From assembly GCA_024291935.2 (NCBI GenBank), contig CM044308.1, forward strand, positions 118,012,501 through 118,076,500: a DNA stretch of 64,000 bases, written 5' to 3'. Numbering within the stretch: position 1 is the first letter of the stretch; each line of letters begins with the position of its first letter. The DNA comes from Okapia johnstoni (taxonomy: Eukaryota > Chordata > Mammalia > Artiodactyla > Giraffidae). Made by a program: the position numbers and the translations under genes. This document shows, in pieces, positions 19,626 through 30,722 of the stretch. The notes under the pieces were generated by a model. The model was not told the origin of the DNA. It searched no databases and saw nothing but the letters and a program-made list of their open reading frames with translations.

Positions 19626-20884
19626 TCTAGGACTCAAACACTGAACTTGTCTCCTTTGAGGGAAATAGGGCACATGCACACACACACATACACATACATG
19701 CATGCACACACGCCTCAGTGCCCACCAGAGGCATGGATGGGTATGTCTGCAGGGCTTCAGAAGTACTCACCCTTGCTTTGTCTCCTATAGGGAAGGAAAA
19801 GGGGCCTCGCACAGCACATCTGAGCAGAACTGAGCCCCTGAGTCCCATCGTCTGCGCTCCTGGTTCAGCAGGAGCAGCCCTCATCCTTCCTGGACACACA
19901 AACGTGTGTACACCAGTTTTTTTAAGCCTATACTTTTCTGAATGAGTACACATCTTTACATAAAAATATACACAAAAAAATAAAAATAAAGGCTCCAGAA
20001 GGTTGGGGAGCCAGGCGTCGGTGTTCAGGATCAAAGTAGTGAAAAGCAGAAAAGACTCAGCTGTGCTGCCCTCTTGGGGCCGGTAGATGGCGGGGCAGGG
20101 GCAGGAGGCCAGGGACAGAGCGGTCCCAGCTTGGTCTAAGCAGCAGCCTTCACCCTCCCAAGACTGGAACATGCACGGGCCCAGGGAGTATCTTGGCGCT
20201 GGGTACCCTGGACCACCCTGCACTCCGGCAGTGATGGGCTATCTGGTTATCTGGTAGCAAGTCTTCCTTGCAGGGTGGACAAGGCCTCAGCATCAGACAG
20301 GAGGGCAGATGGCATCACGATAGAGATGAGAAAACAGGACCAGTGGGACCCATTGCTGGATCCTCTTAGTTAATCTCCGGAAGTTGTGCTTTGTGAATGG
20401 GCAAGGGCTCTGAGTGAAAATTTAAAGCATAAGAGCAGGAGGGACAATGCAGAACGGAGTGACAAAGCCAGCTGTGGGCTACATGAATCCACACGGTGGT
20501 GTGCAAGTACGTGTGTACAAGCACTCATCCGAGAGTTGCAAAGGGAAGACGGCCAGACGCTCCCATGTAACCTTACAGGTTTTTTTCCAGGCCTGAGATC
20601 CTGGGTTTTGGTTTCAGAAAGTAAGAAGGAATCAAATGGTGAAGCCATGCCTGCTTTCAAGTGTGTAAGATTCAGCTGGGGAGAGCTCAGAAGCGTCACC
20701 AGAGGTATACGTTGTTGGGTGATGGAGCCAGCCCAGAGAGGGTTTCCTACCGCTCCTTTCCCACCTAATCAAACCTCCTGGCATTGACAGAGGGGAATTG
20801 GGGGTGGAGAGATCTGCCTCACCATTATCTCTGCTCTCGTGGCACCTTCTCCTCCCTCCCTCCCTTCTCTATCCCAGCTTTGCT
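19626..20884. other. No gene seen; CA-rich patch
   Basis: 19676-19712 is rich in CA with ATGC interruptions. The remainder is ordinary unassigned sequence; frames up to 198 codons on the minus strand show no recognisable domain. Confidence 0.4.
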
Positions 20885-21500
20885 CTCGCCTATGAAAAAT
20901 CAGCAAATAAAAAGTTACATTAACCCCACCCTGACCTCACCGACATAATACACTGCAAGCTGATGCGCTGCCTTTGGAGGCTCGCTGAGAACCTGTCACT
21001 CTCCAATGTCCCGAGCACAGCCTGGGGAGCATTTACCGGATAATTAATATATTAAATGCATGAAAAATAGTTACACAGACTTCCCCTCCCCACCCAGGGA
21101 AGGAGGGTGGGATGCAAAAAAGACAGATTCAGGCTGTATACCATCAATATAACAGCATCCCCCGAATAGCCGTCATAAAAACTGTTCATAATTTTATAGC
21201 TTCATTCCTGTTGGAGCACCATAAAGGCAAGTCATATTTTTTACACTCAGGATGCCCCATAAAAAAAAAAAAAAGGAGCAAGTGAGAAAACGAGAACTTG
21301 GCAGGAGGTTCTTTACTCTCACCTGAGGGTGAGGGACAAGAAGGCATCCCCACGTTTGTCCTCTCTGACCCCCCTTTTTCCACTTTTCTTGGCCTGGCTG
21401 TGAATTCTGATGAGTCTATCAATAATTATTAATTGCATGACTTTATTACTTTTTATTTGACCCTTTTTTTTTGGCTGATTCCGTATTTGCCTTTTTGTGA
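20885..21500. promoter_or_regulatory. Candidate conserved non-coding element
   Basis: Repeat-free, AT-rich. Motifs include ccggataattaatatattaa, gttcataattttatagc, caataattattaattgcatg, ttacttttt­atttga-like A/T blocks and a TGACCTCA nuclear-receptor-like site near 20932. Two A/T-run patches (21259-21273, 21463-21472) are low complexity. Enhancer-like composition; conservation not measured. Confidence 0.42.
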
Positions 21501-22639
21501 GGATGAAGGTGGTGGAGTTGGGGATGAAGTACTGTGTCCAAGTACTTCAAGTCCTTCACCTTTCTTCTGAGAGGCTGAGGTATGAGGAGAGAATGATGAG
21601 GATCTGGTTGGACCACCTGGGTACGTGAAGGTTCAGGTGAAGAAAAGAGCAGGTGCTGTGGATATGTATTTTGTGGGCTATGGTAAGGGCCCCAAACTGG
21701 TTGATGGAGAGAGAAGGAAGAAGAGGGGCTGGCACATAGTAACTACAGTGTCCTCTGATCTCCTGACCTTAAGTTGTCCTGGATGAAGTCCTCAGGGTCC
21801 CTCAAAGAAGCTCAGTGTTCGTGCACTAGACTCTCCTGCAGACAGCTCCAGAGTGGGGGCAGGGAGCATTTGAGATCAGCTACAGACCCAGGCCTGCTCC
21901 CCCACCCTGTGAGCAGAGCACTTAGAGCTCAGGAGACTGTCGTTTCCTAGTCAGCCCTGCACTGCCCCAAGAAGGCATGAACAGCAAGACGACCTCTTTA
22001 CAGCAACATCCTCGAACACATCCCTGGGCTTTCAGAGAGACCCATCAGGCTCCCGATCCCGCTGGCCCCAAGAGGAACCCTTGCGGCCTCTTCCTAACCC
22101 TGGAGAAGGAGAGCGGGTCTGGGAAGTGTTTCCCCTCTTCACGGAGTCAGCTTCTGGTAGGAGAGAGACTCGCAGATGCGCCTTCCCCAAGCCTCTGTGA
22201 GGAGATGCGGACGCATGGGGGAGACAGATACTCGGCGGAGAGACGCGCGAGGGAGGCGCCCCACCTCCTGACACACACCCCTACCGCCTGCCTGTTAAAC
22301 CCCGGGGACTTTTGGACCGAGAGGAGAGGCGTGGAGAAGGCAGAGGTGTGAAAAGGGCCGGAGGGCAGAACTGCGGGTACGCACGGCTACGTGGTCGCTG
22401 GCCGTGGTGCTGAAAAAGGGAGCTTTCTTGCCAGGCACTGTTTTCCCGCAGGCTTCCAGTTTGACCTTACAGGCTCAGGCTGGCACGCCCCTCCTCCCTG
22501 AGGATCTGCTACTATGGTGCGCTAGGGGTGATTTCTCCAAGGCTAAACTGAATGGTGTGTGCCTCCTCTTCTTGGGATTTCTGCAGCTTTCCTGCTTTCA
22601 TTCGCCCTGCTGTCCCTGTCAGGGGAGAAGCTAAGAGAC
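21501..22639. other. No gene seen
   Basis: Moderately GC-rich unassigned sequence with CpGs near 22050-22400; the frames on both strands look like composition effects. Confidence 0.4.
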
Positions 22640-22770
22640 ACTATGTCTCTTCAATCAAGACTGTAGCATCTGTCCCTGCGGAAAAGCCCTCACCCCCAGT
22701 TATATTAGCACACATCCCTGAGGCCAAGGAGTCTATCTTCCTCAGAGGTCTGGTAGCTCTGTTGTCTCCC

Positions 22771-23400
22771 ATCAGAGAGGCCTTTTTTTCAGGCTGTTAA
22801 TCTCATCAGACTGAAATCTCTCCAAGACATACGCTGTCTCCCCATCAGACTGGGATTTTACTATGCCAGGCTTATGCATCTCTCACCAGGTTTAGAGCTC
22901 CTTTGAAGCAAGAACTGTTTCTACCAACAAACTGGGGTCCTCTCCCTCTCCCTCACCCTTAGAACAAAGGCTGTGTGTCTCCTCTACCAGACTAGAGCTT
23001 CCTCAAGGGTAGGTAGGGGCTCAGTTTCCCCAACCAGATTAGAAGCCCTCCACCCGAATCAGAAGCTTGGTTTCTCTCACTGGACTAGAATGTCTCCCAG
23101 ACTGGGGTCTGGAATCCCCTCATAAGACTAGTCTCTCCCCCCAAACACACACAATAGGCACTATAATTCCTTCTTAAGACTTGCAGCCCCTCAAAGGACA
23201 AGGGTTCCACCAACAAACCAGAAGCCACTCAAGTCAGAGCCTGAGTTTCTCTCATAAGATTAGGGGTCTCCAGGGTAGGGATTATGACTGCTTCATAGGA
23301 CTTTAAGGTCCCTCAAGAACATAGGCTCCCCCACTATACTGGAAGCTCCCACACATGAGGTTTCCCTCGGGCAGGAGGTGTGTGTATCCTTTGTTTGACC
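22771..23400. repeat. Decayed about 40-bp tandem array (ancient minisatellite)
   Basis: Roughly 15 diverged units begin with an (a)-[ct]-cagact or ataagact phrase near 22771, 22805, 22844, 22885, 22926, 22986, 23032, 23079, 23098, 23122, 23174, 23212, 23254, 23295 and 23333. A typical unit reads cagactagaagctcctcaa, then a G-rich part, then a ctctgtttctc-like pyrimidine end. Spacing is mostly 38-46 bases with a few insertions and short units. The unit resembles the reverse L2 3'-end segment (agactgt-agctccttgagggc). Weaker traces extend left to about 22640. Confidence 0.7.
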
Positions 23401-23489
23401 CTGCACCTAGGAGAGGTGTTTGGTTCCTACTGTAGTTGAGTCTGACCATACCATCTGTGAACAGGGGAAAGCAGACTAACATGATCAGT
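23401..23489. other. Array-to-MIR junction
   Basis: Short unassigned stretch. Confidence 0.3.
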
Positions 23490-23625
23490 CCCCTCCATGT
23501 GCTAGCCATGGTCCCAGGCTTTTCACACCCATTGTCTCCTGGCCTCCCCACCATCTTGCATGGCAGGTATTCTTATCCCCTTTCCACCGATGAGATGAGA
23601 CTAATACCCAGGGGTCCTGCTCCAA
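23490..23625 (+). mobile_element. MIR SINE fragment
   Basis: catgtgctagccatggtccca, ttttcacacccattgtctcc, atggcaggtattcttatcccc and tttccaccgatgagatgaga follow the MIR core. Confidence 0.6.
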
Positions 23626-24209
23626 CTCCCTCACCCCCAGTCCTGACCACCCCTATCTTCAACTTCCCCATGCTTCTGCCCAAGCCTGATGACCCATTCC
23701 CATAAAAGCAGCCAACTCGAGACCAAAATCCCAGGGCTTGAGAGAAATCAGCCTTCAAGCAAGAAGAAACTGTACACAGGTACATTCTTCCATCTCCCTG
23801 AATATTCAGGATTGTGGGCAATAGGGGGGCTGGGCCTGCAGGTAAACAGGGGACTACATTCTCTCTAGAAGCCACTGTTAGCTCTGTGATTCTGTATGCA
23901 CTCGGAAAAGGGGAGATGAATGGAGAAAAGGAAGGCCACAGGGGTACTCGTTGTATATCAGATTTTATGATTCCACTTTTCCTTTTTTTTTTTCCTTGCT
24001 AAATGAAAACCTAAGCCCTCCTCCTCCTTCTTATTTCCAACTTAGTGTCTCAACATGCTGGACTGAAGGCAGCTATTAGCATCTCTGTATTATACATGGT
24101 GTGTGTGTATGTGTTCAATAAAAACAGGTCCACCTCCTCTTCTAGACCAGAACTAAAAATAGAGGGGGTGGGGGTGGGGGAGAAGCATCTCTTCCCCAAA
24201 AGGAAAAGC
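23626..24209. other. No gene seen
   Basis: Unassigned; ends with three G5 runs separated by T near 24163-24180. Confidence 0.4.
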
Positions 24210-24600
24210 ATCAACTAATTTGAAAAATATTTAAGAAACTCTGGGTCGTCATCCACTCGCCTCTCCCTGCTCCATAATTACACTGCAGTGCCTGATATTT
24301 TCATGGGACATTAAACCAGGAGTCAGGTGATGGGTTCCTTCCGTCTACGCCTATCCGTTAGCCGCCAGGCCCCCGCGGACCTTGACATTATTAATAGTCC
24401 TATTCATTAAGTATTACTCTTGTAGAATGAGTAGCATAATATTGGCCTGGAGATAGGAACAGGCAGAAGGAATAAGTCAAATTAATTTTCCGGAGCAAAC
24501 GCCCCGGTTCTGTAAATGACATTCTGTACTGTTAGCATTTTAAATGTGGCACAAATGGCAGGAGACACAATTTGAAAGCAAAATACTAGAAGACATGGCT
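24210..24600. promoter_or_regulatory. Candidate conserved non-coding element
   Basis: Repeat-free, with ccataattacactgcag, acattattaatagtcc, cattaagtattactcttg, aagtcaaattaattttccg and a tgttagcattttaaatgtgg end. Several homeodomain ATTA cores and a TGATATTTTCAT stretch. Enhancer-like; not alignment-tested. Confidence 0.42.
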
Positions 24601-25061
24601 CAGGGTGGAACGTGGCAGCAAGAAAGTCTAAGAGCGTCGGGGACCTGGAGGTGGGAGGATCTGGCCCATGTAGTCATGGGAAGAGGAGGATTTTTTTTTA
24701 ATAGGCATTTATTTTAAATGCAGGTGAGGGAGGAGGGTGGTAGGAGGGTAGGTAGCAAGGTCTGTGTGTATGACAGTGTGTGAGTGTGTGGAGGAGTGTC
24801 TCGTGGAATAGGAAGGAGGAATCAGTCACTGTTTTCCTTCCCCCTCTCTGATCCCAAGGGAAGGGTTGGAGCTGAGGGCTTTCTGCCACTTACTCCCTAA
24901 GTGGGAGGTTTTTCACTCCTTCCAAGCCTTTCTGATCAGGTCTAGGGAAGGCTAACTCATGAATTCTTTGATAGGTAAGAACATTCAACTTGTACAACAA
25001 TACATGCCAATTCTGAGACAGATCCTGTTTTATGTTTTAGAATGGGTCACACACAAATTGG
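24601..25061. other. No gene seen
   Basis: Unassigned sequence; TG-rich patch near 24760-24800. Confidence 0.4.
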
Positions 25062-25283
25062 ATGGGGCTTCTCAAGTGGCTCAGTGGTAAAGAATCTGCC
25101 TTCAATGCAGGAGATGCAGGAGACTCAAGTTTGATCCCTGGGTGGGGAAGATCCCCTGGAGGAGGAAATGGCAATCCACTCCAGTATTCTGGCCTGAAGA
25201 ATCCCATGGACAGAGGAGCCTGGTGGGCTACAGTCTGTGGGATCGCAAAGAGTCAGACACGACTGAGTGACTGAACATGCAAG
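25062..25283 (+). mobile_element. Bov-tA SINE
   Basis: Head gcttctcaagtggctcagtgg, tRNA-like part with a short duplication (gcaggagatgcaggagac), body gaatcccatggacagagga and end cgactgagtgactgaacatg. Confidence 0.93.
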
Positions 25284-26429
25284 GCAGTGTACATATAAAT
25301 TGGTTAGCCAAGGTATCATATCCTCAAGGCTTAGACCAGTGGTTGATTGAGCCAGGAGAAGCCCAGATAACTGTGGTATAGTGCGGTTTCTAATAAGGGC
25401 AATGAGAGAAGGAAATGTAAAGGCTATAGAGTGCTCAAGATAGAAAGATTCCATTCTACTACAGGATGCTTGCTAAAGGTGATGATGTGAACCTGGGCTT
25501 TGATGGATGAGCAGAATTTGGACAAGAAATAACAGAGAAAGGCAATTCAGATGAAGAGAGTGAGATGAACCAAGACTGGAGGTATCTGAGGGAGCAATGT
25601 GAAAGAGGAACAGTGGGCCATCGTCCAGGACAGAAAGCTTGGAAAGGGTCATCATTAGAGATGTCATTGGGAAGGCCATTCTCAGAAAGTCCTGCATTTC
25701 AGGCAGCTGAAAGTACAGATGCTAGTCTGGGAGGATGGTGCCTTTTTGGAAGTCTGTACTCCTGCCTCATTCTCTCCAAGACACAAGGGCAGGTGCTTGG
25801 TGGGAGTTGGGGGGAGAACACTATGGACTGCAGGCCATGCCTTGGATGGTTTCTGGGCCCAAACCATTGCATCCCAGTCAGTGGCTAGGCAAAAAAGCCT
25901 GGCTGGAAATAAGATTGCTCCTCTACAAAGTTAGGCTGTAGGCAAGGAAAAAACAAACGTCCACTCAAACAACCTTACTATTCCCACCCGGAAGCCAGAA
26001 GCAGAACTTTTTCCTATTTAATATTCACTTATCAGTGGGTTTTTTTGGAGTCTAACACCCATCACTACCTAAAGTATTCTCAAGTGTTTCAAAGATCCCC
26101 AGAGGACAGGCAGAGACTTCTCCCTGGCCTCATGCCTGCCTGGGTTTCTATATAACTAAGTTCCTGTCCTCCTTACCCCATCCTCATCCAAGTTGAAGAA
26201 GGCTTTTTTCTCCTCCTCTTTGAGCATGGCAATATCTGAACTTAACTGGATCCTGACTAGGACCCGAGGCCATTCCGGACCTAAGTAAACAAAATTCCTG
26301 AGGTACAGACCCTAAAATCCATCCTTAAGGAACTCAAAGAACAGAGATAAATACACAAACAACTTAATACAGTGCAGTGCACATTTAAAATGTTAAATCC
26401 AGAATAGCTTTTACTCACATAGCAATATG
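25284..26429. other. No gene seen
   Basis: Unassigned sequence. 25370-25680 has weak L2-like wording (gagcagaatttggacaag, gaggaacagtgggcc) but I cannot assign it safely. Confidence 0.35.
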
Positions 26430-26537
26430 GAGTAGGAACTGGCAACCCACTCCAGTATTCTTGCCTGGAAAGCTCCATGGACAGAAGCCTGGCAGGTCCA
26501 TGGGGTCACAAAAAGTTGGACACCACTGAGCAACTGA
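26430..26537 (+). mobile_element. Bov-A SINE fragment ending in a microsatellite
   Basis: Body only: gaactggcaacccactccag, tattcttgcctggaaagct, tccatggacagaagcctggc, end ccactgagcaactgaacaca, running straight into (CA)n. Confidence 0.88.
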
Positions 26538-26551
26538 ACACACACACACAT

Positions 26552-26590
<39 letters not shown>
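26538..26590. repeat. (CA)n microsatellite at a SINE tail
   Basis: About 25 CA units with one TG interruption, directly at the 3' end of the Bov-A fragment, the usual place for SINE-seeded microsatellites. Confidence 0.95.
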
Positions 26591-26595
<5 letters not shown>

Positions 26596-26604
26596 TTACA
26601 TAGA

Positions 26605-26800
26605 AATCAGTATATGCCAGACACTGTTCTAGGTACTTTTGTGTATATTAGCTCATTTAATCTTTATATCAACCTTATGAGGTCAGTACTGTTATCGTAG
26701 GGATTAACTTGCACAAACTTACAACAGTAATAAAGTGCCAGGTCCAGGATTTAAATCCAAGCAGCTTGGCTCCAGAGCCTATGCTCTCAATGGCAGCCAG
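26605..26800 (+). mobile_element. MIR SINE
   Basis: atatgccagacactgttctag, attagctcatttaatcttta, caaccttatgaggtcagtac, aaagtgccaggtccaggatt and gcagcttggctccagagccta. Well preserved MIR order. Confidence 0.82.
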
Positions 26801-27049
26801 GGCCTAGGGGACCCAGGCCTAGGGAGATAGTCTAGAAGGTTCTTAAGATCCAAAAACCCACATATGTTGGCATCTCAGACAGGGATGAGTAACCATACAA
26901 AGAATCCCCCTTCCCCAAGTACAGGGGAGGAGATGCTGCCTGGTCTGAGTTTGGCCTTGGCTTGTCTGGGGCAGAGAGTTACAGAGCCAAGATGCTAACT
27001 CATCTTAGTCCCTGCTCTGGTACTGGCCCTGTTCATGCTACCAGGAAAA
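26801..27049. other. No gene seen
   Basis: Unassigned. Confidence 0.35.
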
Positions 27050-27185
27050 AGAGGTGGGGTGTAGTAGGAAAAGCACTGGACTGGAAGTCAAGAGCCTGAT
27101 CCACCCCCATGGATCTTGGAGAGGCCATGGGCTCTCTGAGCCTCAGCTCCTCATCTGCAAAATGAAGAACTTAAACCAGGTGCTC
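27050..27185 (-). mobile_element. MIR-like SINE fragment, reverse
   Basis: gaaaagcactggactggaagt, ctctgagcctcagctcctcat and ctgcaaaatgaagaacttaa resemble MIR in reverse. Confidence 0.55.
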
Positions 27186-27204
27186 ATCTCTGAGCTCTGG
27201 TATG

Positions 27205-27420
27205 CTCCTAAAGGGATTCTCAACTTTGGAGGCACACTGAAATCACCCAGGTTCTTACTGATTTTTTATCAAAAAGAACACCAGCACTTGGGTCACACAC
27301 ACCCAAGGCCAATTGAATCAGAATCTCTTGAGATATAACCCCAACATACACTGGCATTTTAAAAACCTCTCCCAGTGATGCTAATGTGCTTTCATAGGTG
27401 TATAGAACCCAGGTGCATTG
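27205..27420 (+). mobile_element. MER5A-type hAT DNA transposon
   Basis: gggattctcaactttggaggc, ctgaaatcacccaggttctt, gaatcagaatctcttgagat, tggcattttaaaaacctctc and agtgatgctaatgtgctttc follow the MER5A order. Non-autonomous. Confidence 0.72.
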
Positions 27421-27869
27421 AAGAACTAAGGCTGCGCTCTTCTTCTAGTCAGAGATCTCAGAAACTGGTGACCAGAGCTGTGGTTGGAAGGTTATGGGCT
27501 TTAACAGATAAAAAGACCATCACAGTTGACCCAAGAGTTCTAGAGTATCCTCAGAACCTACAGAAAAGCAGCCTCTTAAAAATGACTGACTAGACTAAAA
27601 CCACGATTCTGTGGGCAAGTCTCCAAGTGAGGACTACATGAAGGTCTCAGGACACAGGGTCTGGCTCATCCTTCTTCCTCCTAGCATTCAAGTCCCTTAA
27701 TGGCTGGCATCTCTCCCCATTCTGGAGTTGTCTCCCTCCTTAAGTTCCTCCCAGATAACTGGGGTGCCCTCCTCCCTCCAGATCCCATTGGGCACCACAT
27801 CTTTTGAGAAACAGTAGGGAGAAGGATCTCTTCCACCTAATCCCAGAGGAGAAACCACATCATCCCCCC
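27421..27869. other. No gene seen
   Basis: Unassigned. Confidence 0.35.
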
Positions 27870-28245
27870 ACAGAACTGAATAAATACATTTAGCACCGCC
27901 TCTGCCTTTTTTTCCCCCAATTTAGTATTGTTTAATATGCATTTAATCAGGCCATTCGGTATTACAGCGGCTATGTAGCGTGACTCCCCCCGCGGGCGCG
28001 GGGGGAGGGCGTTATAGGCCATTAGGCTAAAGTAATATGTATGAGGAGTCACTTTTCCCCAGGGCGCAGTAACTATTTTTGCTCCCCAGTCGTCCCCATT
28101 AAATCATTAAACCTCATGACTATACTTTCTGAACTCTACCATGATCTTTAAAAAGCCAAGCATTAAAGGGCAGCTGTCACCCTCCACCGCCCAGGCCTCG
28201 CGCTTTATGTATTCACAGCATTAAGTCCTTTGTCAGTCTATACAT
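27870..28245. promoter_or_regulatory. Candidate conserved non-coding element with an internal GC hairpin
   Basis: Repeat-free. AT-rich homeodomain-type sequence (caatttagtattgtttaata, gcatttaatcaggcc, cccattaaatcattaaacct, tttatgtattcacagcatta) surrounds a perfect GC-rich inverted repeat at 27984-28007. Composition suggests a regulatory element; not alignment-tested. Confidence 0.42.
27984..28007. repeat. Perfect 11-bp inverted repeat, 2-base spacer
   Basis: Left arm ctccccccgcg (27984-27994), spacer gg, right arm cgcggggggag (27997-28007). All 11 pairs are G-C or C-G except one A-T/T-A pair, so the hairpin or cruciform would be very stable. It contrasts with AT-rich flanks. Confidence 0.97.
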
Positions 28246-28255
28246 CATTGGTGCT

Positions 28256-28273
28256 GGGGTGGGGGTGGGTGGG
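28256..28273 (+). repeat. G-quadruplex motif
   Basis: Four G-runs of 4, 5, 3 and 3 separated by single T loops, just downstream of the candidate element. Fits the canonical intramolecular G4 pattern. Confidence 0.85.
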
Positions 28274-28599
28274 AGGTAGTTACAGCGCTTGAGGAGTCGA
28301 TCCGGCCCCCAGCTCTCCCCTGGGGAGGGCCCAAAGGGTCTGATGATGGACCGCTCCTTAAGAGAAGGCAGGTAACAACGCAGGGCTGCCCGGCAAGAGG
28401 GGCGAGGTTGCCGGCGTCTGGGGCTGTCCGTGGTGCTGAAGTCCTGTCCCACCGACGGACGTTATCCTCTCTTCCCTTCTCTAACCAACTACATTTGGCT
28501 TTCTCAACCGGCAAGTCACTGTATAACCAAATGTATCCCCCCAAATCCCTATTTTTCTCCTCTATAAAGTGGGTATGATACTGCCCAAGGAAAGCTGTG
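28274..28599. other. No gene seen
   Basis: CpG-containing, fairly GC-rich unassigned sequence to about 28460. Confidence 0.35.
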
Positions 28600-28800
28600 G
28601 AGTAGCAGAAAGATCTGTGGACTAGGACTTAAAAATAGGCTAACCACATTTAGACAAGTCTGAGCATCAGTTTCTTCCATGTTGAACAGTGATAATGCTG
28701 GCCACACAGGGTTGTTAGATTTAGAGGATTTATATTTGTTAGTTATTTGCAAACCACAAACACTGCATATGTAATAATATAGTAATGTGTTCATGACAAA
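28600..28800 (-). mobile_element. MIR SINE, reverse
   Basis: gatctgtggactaggacttaa, gagcatcagtttcttccatg, cacacagggttgttagattt and acaaacactgcatatgtaat follow reverse MIR order; diverged. Confidence 0.6.
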
Positions 28801-29904
28801 TATTGATATTAATTTTGCTTTTGTTATTTAGTAAATATTTATTTCACACTGTTACTACTATTTATTACTGTTCTTGTGGATAGGTGTTACTCAAGAACCA
28901 TTTTCCAGGAACTTCCTTCTGCCCTAGGAAATCTCCCACAGGGGTGAAAAAAGAGGACTCTTATCAGCAGAAAAAGAGACCTGGCATGTTTTTATTTATT
29001 CCCTTCCTATGAGTTGAAGTAGAGAAGACCCGTGAGACCCTTCTCCCAAGACCCAGTCCCAACCCTGTGGGGTCCCTACCCAACCCTTATTTCAACTCTC
29101 CAATCCTCATCTTTGACACACAGGTGCTTTTCTTGCTCTGAATCTCACCATCAAAAACCTGGGCAGGGAAGGGTTAAGCATCTCGGCAACCCCCAACAGG
29201 GTCCTCCTCACAGGCTGGGAAACAAAGGAGCCATCAGTCTATATTTGACCTTTGCTCCTGCAGCGTTTATGACTTATTCCTCTCCTCCACAGCCTGCTGT
29301 GATTCAGCCTTCAATCTCCCACCTCTTGCCAGAGCATAGCGGGCCCTCCCCCAACATCCTCCCCAGCCTCTTAGGCCTCCTTCCTTCCCCTTTTCTCACC
29401 TTCCTTCTTCACCTCTCCCAGATTCCTTCCTATCTCCTTCCTAATTTGCTTGTATTTTCCCCCTCCCTGTATTTCCTTTTCAAGCTCTCCATTCTCTCTT
29501 TCTTCCATTCTTCCTTTCTTTCTTTCTTTTTGCCTTTTCTTCTCTTCCCTTCCTTCCTCCCTCCTTGCTTTTTCTTTCTCCCCTTACCATACTAATTTAT
29601 CTGTGGGCATACCAGATCTGGGTAAGGATTCTTAGAAAAATCTCAACTTGCCCTCTTCTCTCCAGTTAATAATCTCAAACTTATAGATCCCTTTCTGCTC
29701 ACCCCTAATCCCTGACATCATTATTTCCAAAAGTGGACATAAGTTGGCAAAATGAAGGTGTGGGGAATGGGGAGGGTGCTGTATCAATTCATGAGGTGGG
29801 GGGCTCTCCAGGGGTGGTGGTAGTGTCACTCAGACTAGAAAAGAGATGAATGGAGAGTCTTATCAAAGAGAAGGAACCCTGGTGGGTAGAAAAAAAGAAG
29901 AGTA
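28801..29904. other. No gene seen; pyrimidine-rich tract
   Basis: 29380-29595 is strongly C/T-rich on the + strand with ttcctttctttctttcttt. The 187-codon frame at 29032-29595 runs through it and is low-complexity, not a protein. The rest is unassigned. Confidence 0.5.
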
Positions 29905-30110
29905 TAAGGGCTTAAATATCAGAAAGAACCAGATTCCAGCCCTAGCTCATCCACCTACTAAGTGACCTTGGACAAGCCCCTTATCCTATTTGAGCTTCTT
30001 CCTTCCCTGCAAAATGGGAGTTAATAATATCTGCCTTGACTTGGCTTGCAAGGTTGTTATAGGGGTCAAGAAACAGAAAGAGAATAAAACTGTGCTGTAA
30101 ACTGTAGATG
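29905..30110 (-). mobile_element. MIR SINE, reverse
   Basis: ccagattccagccctagctc, ctaagtgaccttggacaag, ctgcaaaatgggagttaata and gcttgcaaggttgttatagg. Confidence 0.75.
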
Positions 30111-30170
30111 GCTGGATAGATACAAAGTGGAAGGTTGTATTTTTTTTCTTGGAGACTCATCCGGCTTCCA

Positions 30171-30207
30171 CCCCCTTCCCCATCCCACCCCACCCCACCC
30201 CACCCCT
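30171..30207 (-). repeat. C-rich repeat; G-quadruplex motif on the minus strand
   Basis: Repeated ccccac units. The complement has at least six runs of 3-5 G separated by one or two bases, a strong G4 pattern. Confidence 0.9.
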
Positions 30208-30320
30208 GCCTCTGGATGGAGGAAGCAATGATCTGTAAGTTTGAGGTTGTTAGTAGAGAGAAGATGGCAAGTCGAGATTTTGCTAAGAGTCCTTACCCAG
30301 ATCTGACAATGATCCCATAG

Positions 30321-30535
30321 CACATTACTATTTAAAAAGCATTGAGACAGCTTTTTCACTTTTAAAACAGCCTTATGGATGGAGGACATACCATTGGCCC
30401 CATTTCATGGATGTGGGCAACAAGGCTTAAGCAGGTTTGAAGTGACTTGTCCAAGGCCATTACACTAGAAAGTAATAAAGCCAGGACTCAAGCCTAAGTT
30501 TTCAGTCTCCAAGTTCATCGCTCTTTCCACCAACT
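30321..30535 (+). mobile_element. MIR SINE
   Basis: cattgagacagctttttcact, ccccatttcatggatgtggg, gacttgtccaaggccattac and aagccaggactcaagcctaa. Confidence 0.72.
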
Positions 30536-30599
30536 CCTATGGTTTCTCACTTGCCCTGAGGTCTCCCTGGGCAAAAGGGCATCCGTCTGAACCAGCCTA

Positions 30600-30722
30600 T
30601 TACCTACCTTGCACTGTCTGTTTACAAGCCTACCTTCCTCCAGCAGTGGTGAGTCCCATGAAAGGAGAGAACATGTCTGGTGGGCACTTGGTGAACTGTT
30701 TGCCAAATGAATGAATGAAACC
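30600..30722 (-). mobile_element. L2 3'-end fragment, reverse
   Basis: gtgagtcccatgaaaggaga, acatgtctggtgggcacttgg and caaatgaatgaatgaaa match the L2 3' end in reverse. Confidence 0.5.

Noticed and set aside
29032..29595. 187-codon plus-strand frame
   Set aside because: Its second half is a polypyrimidine tract giving Phe/Leu/Ser/Pro runs; no real protein signature.
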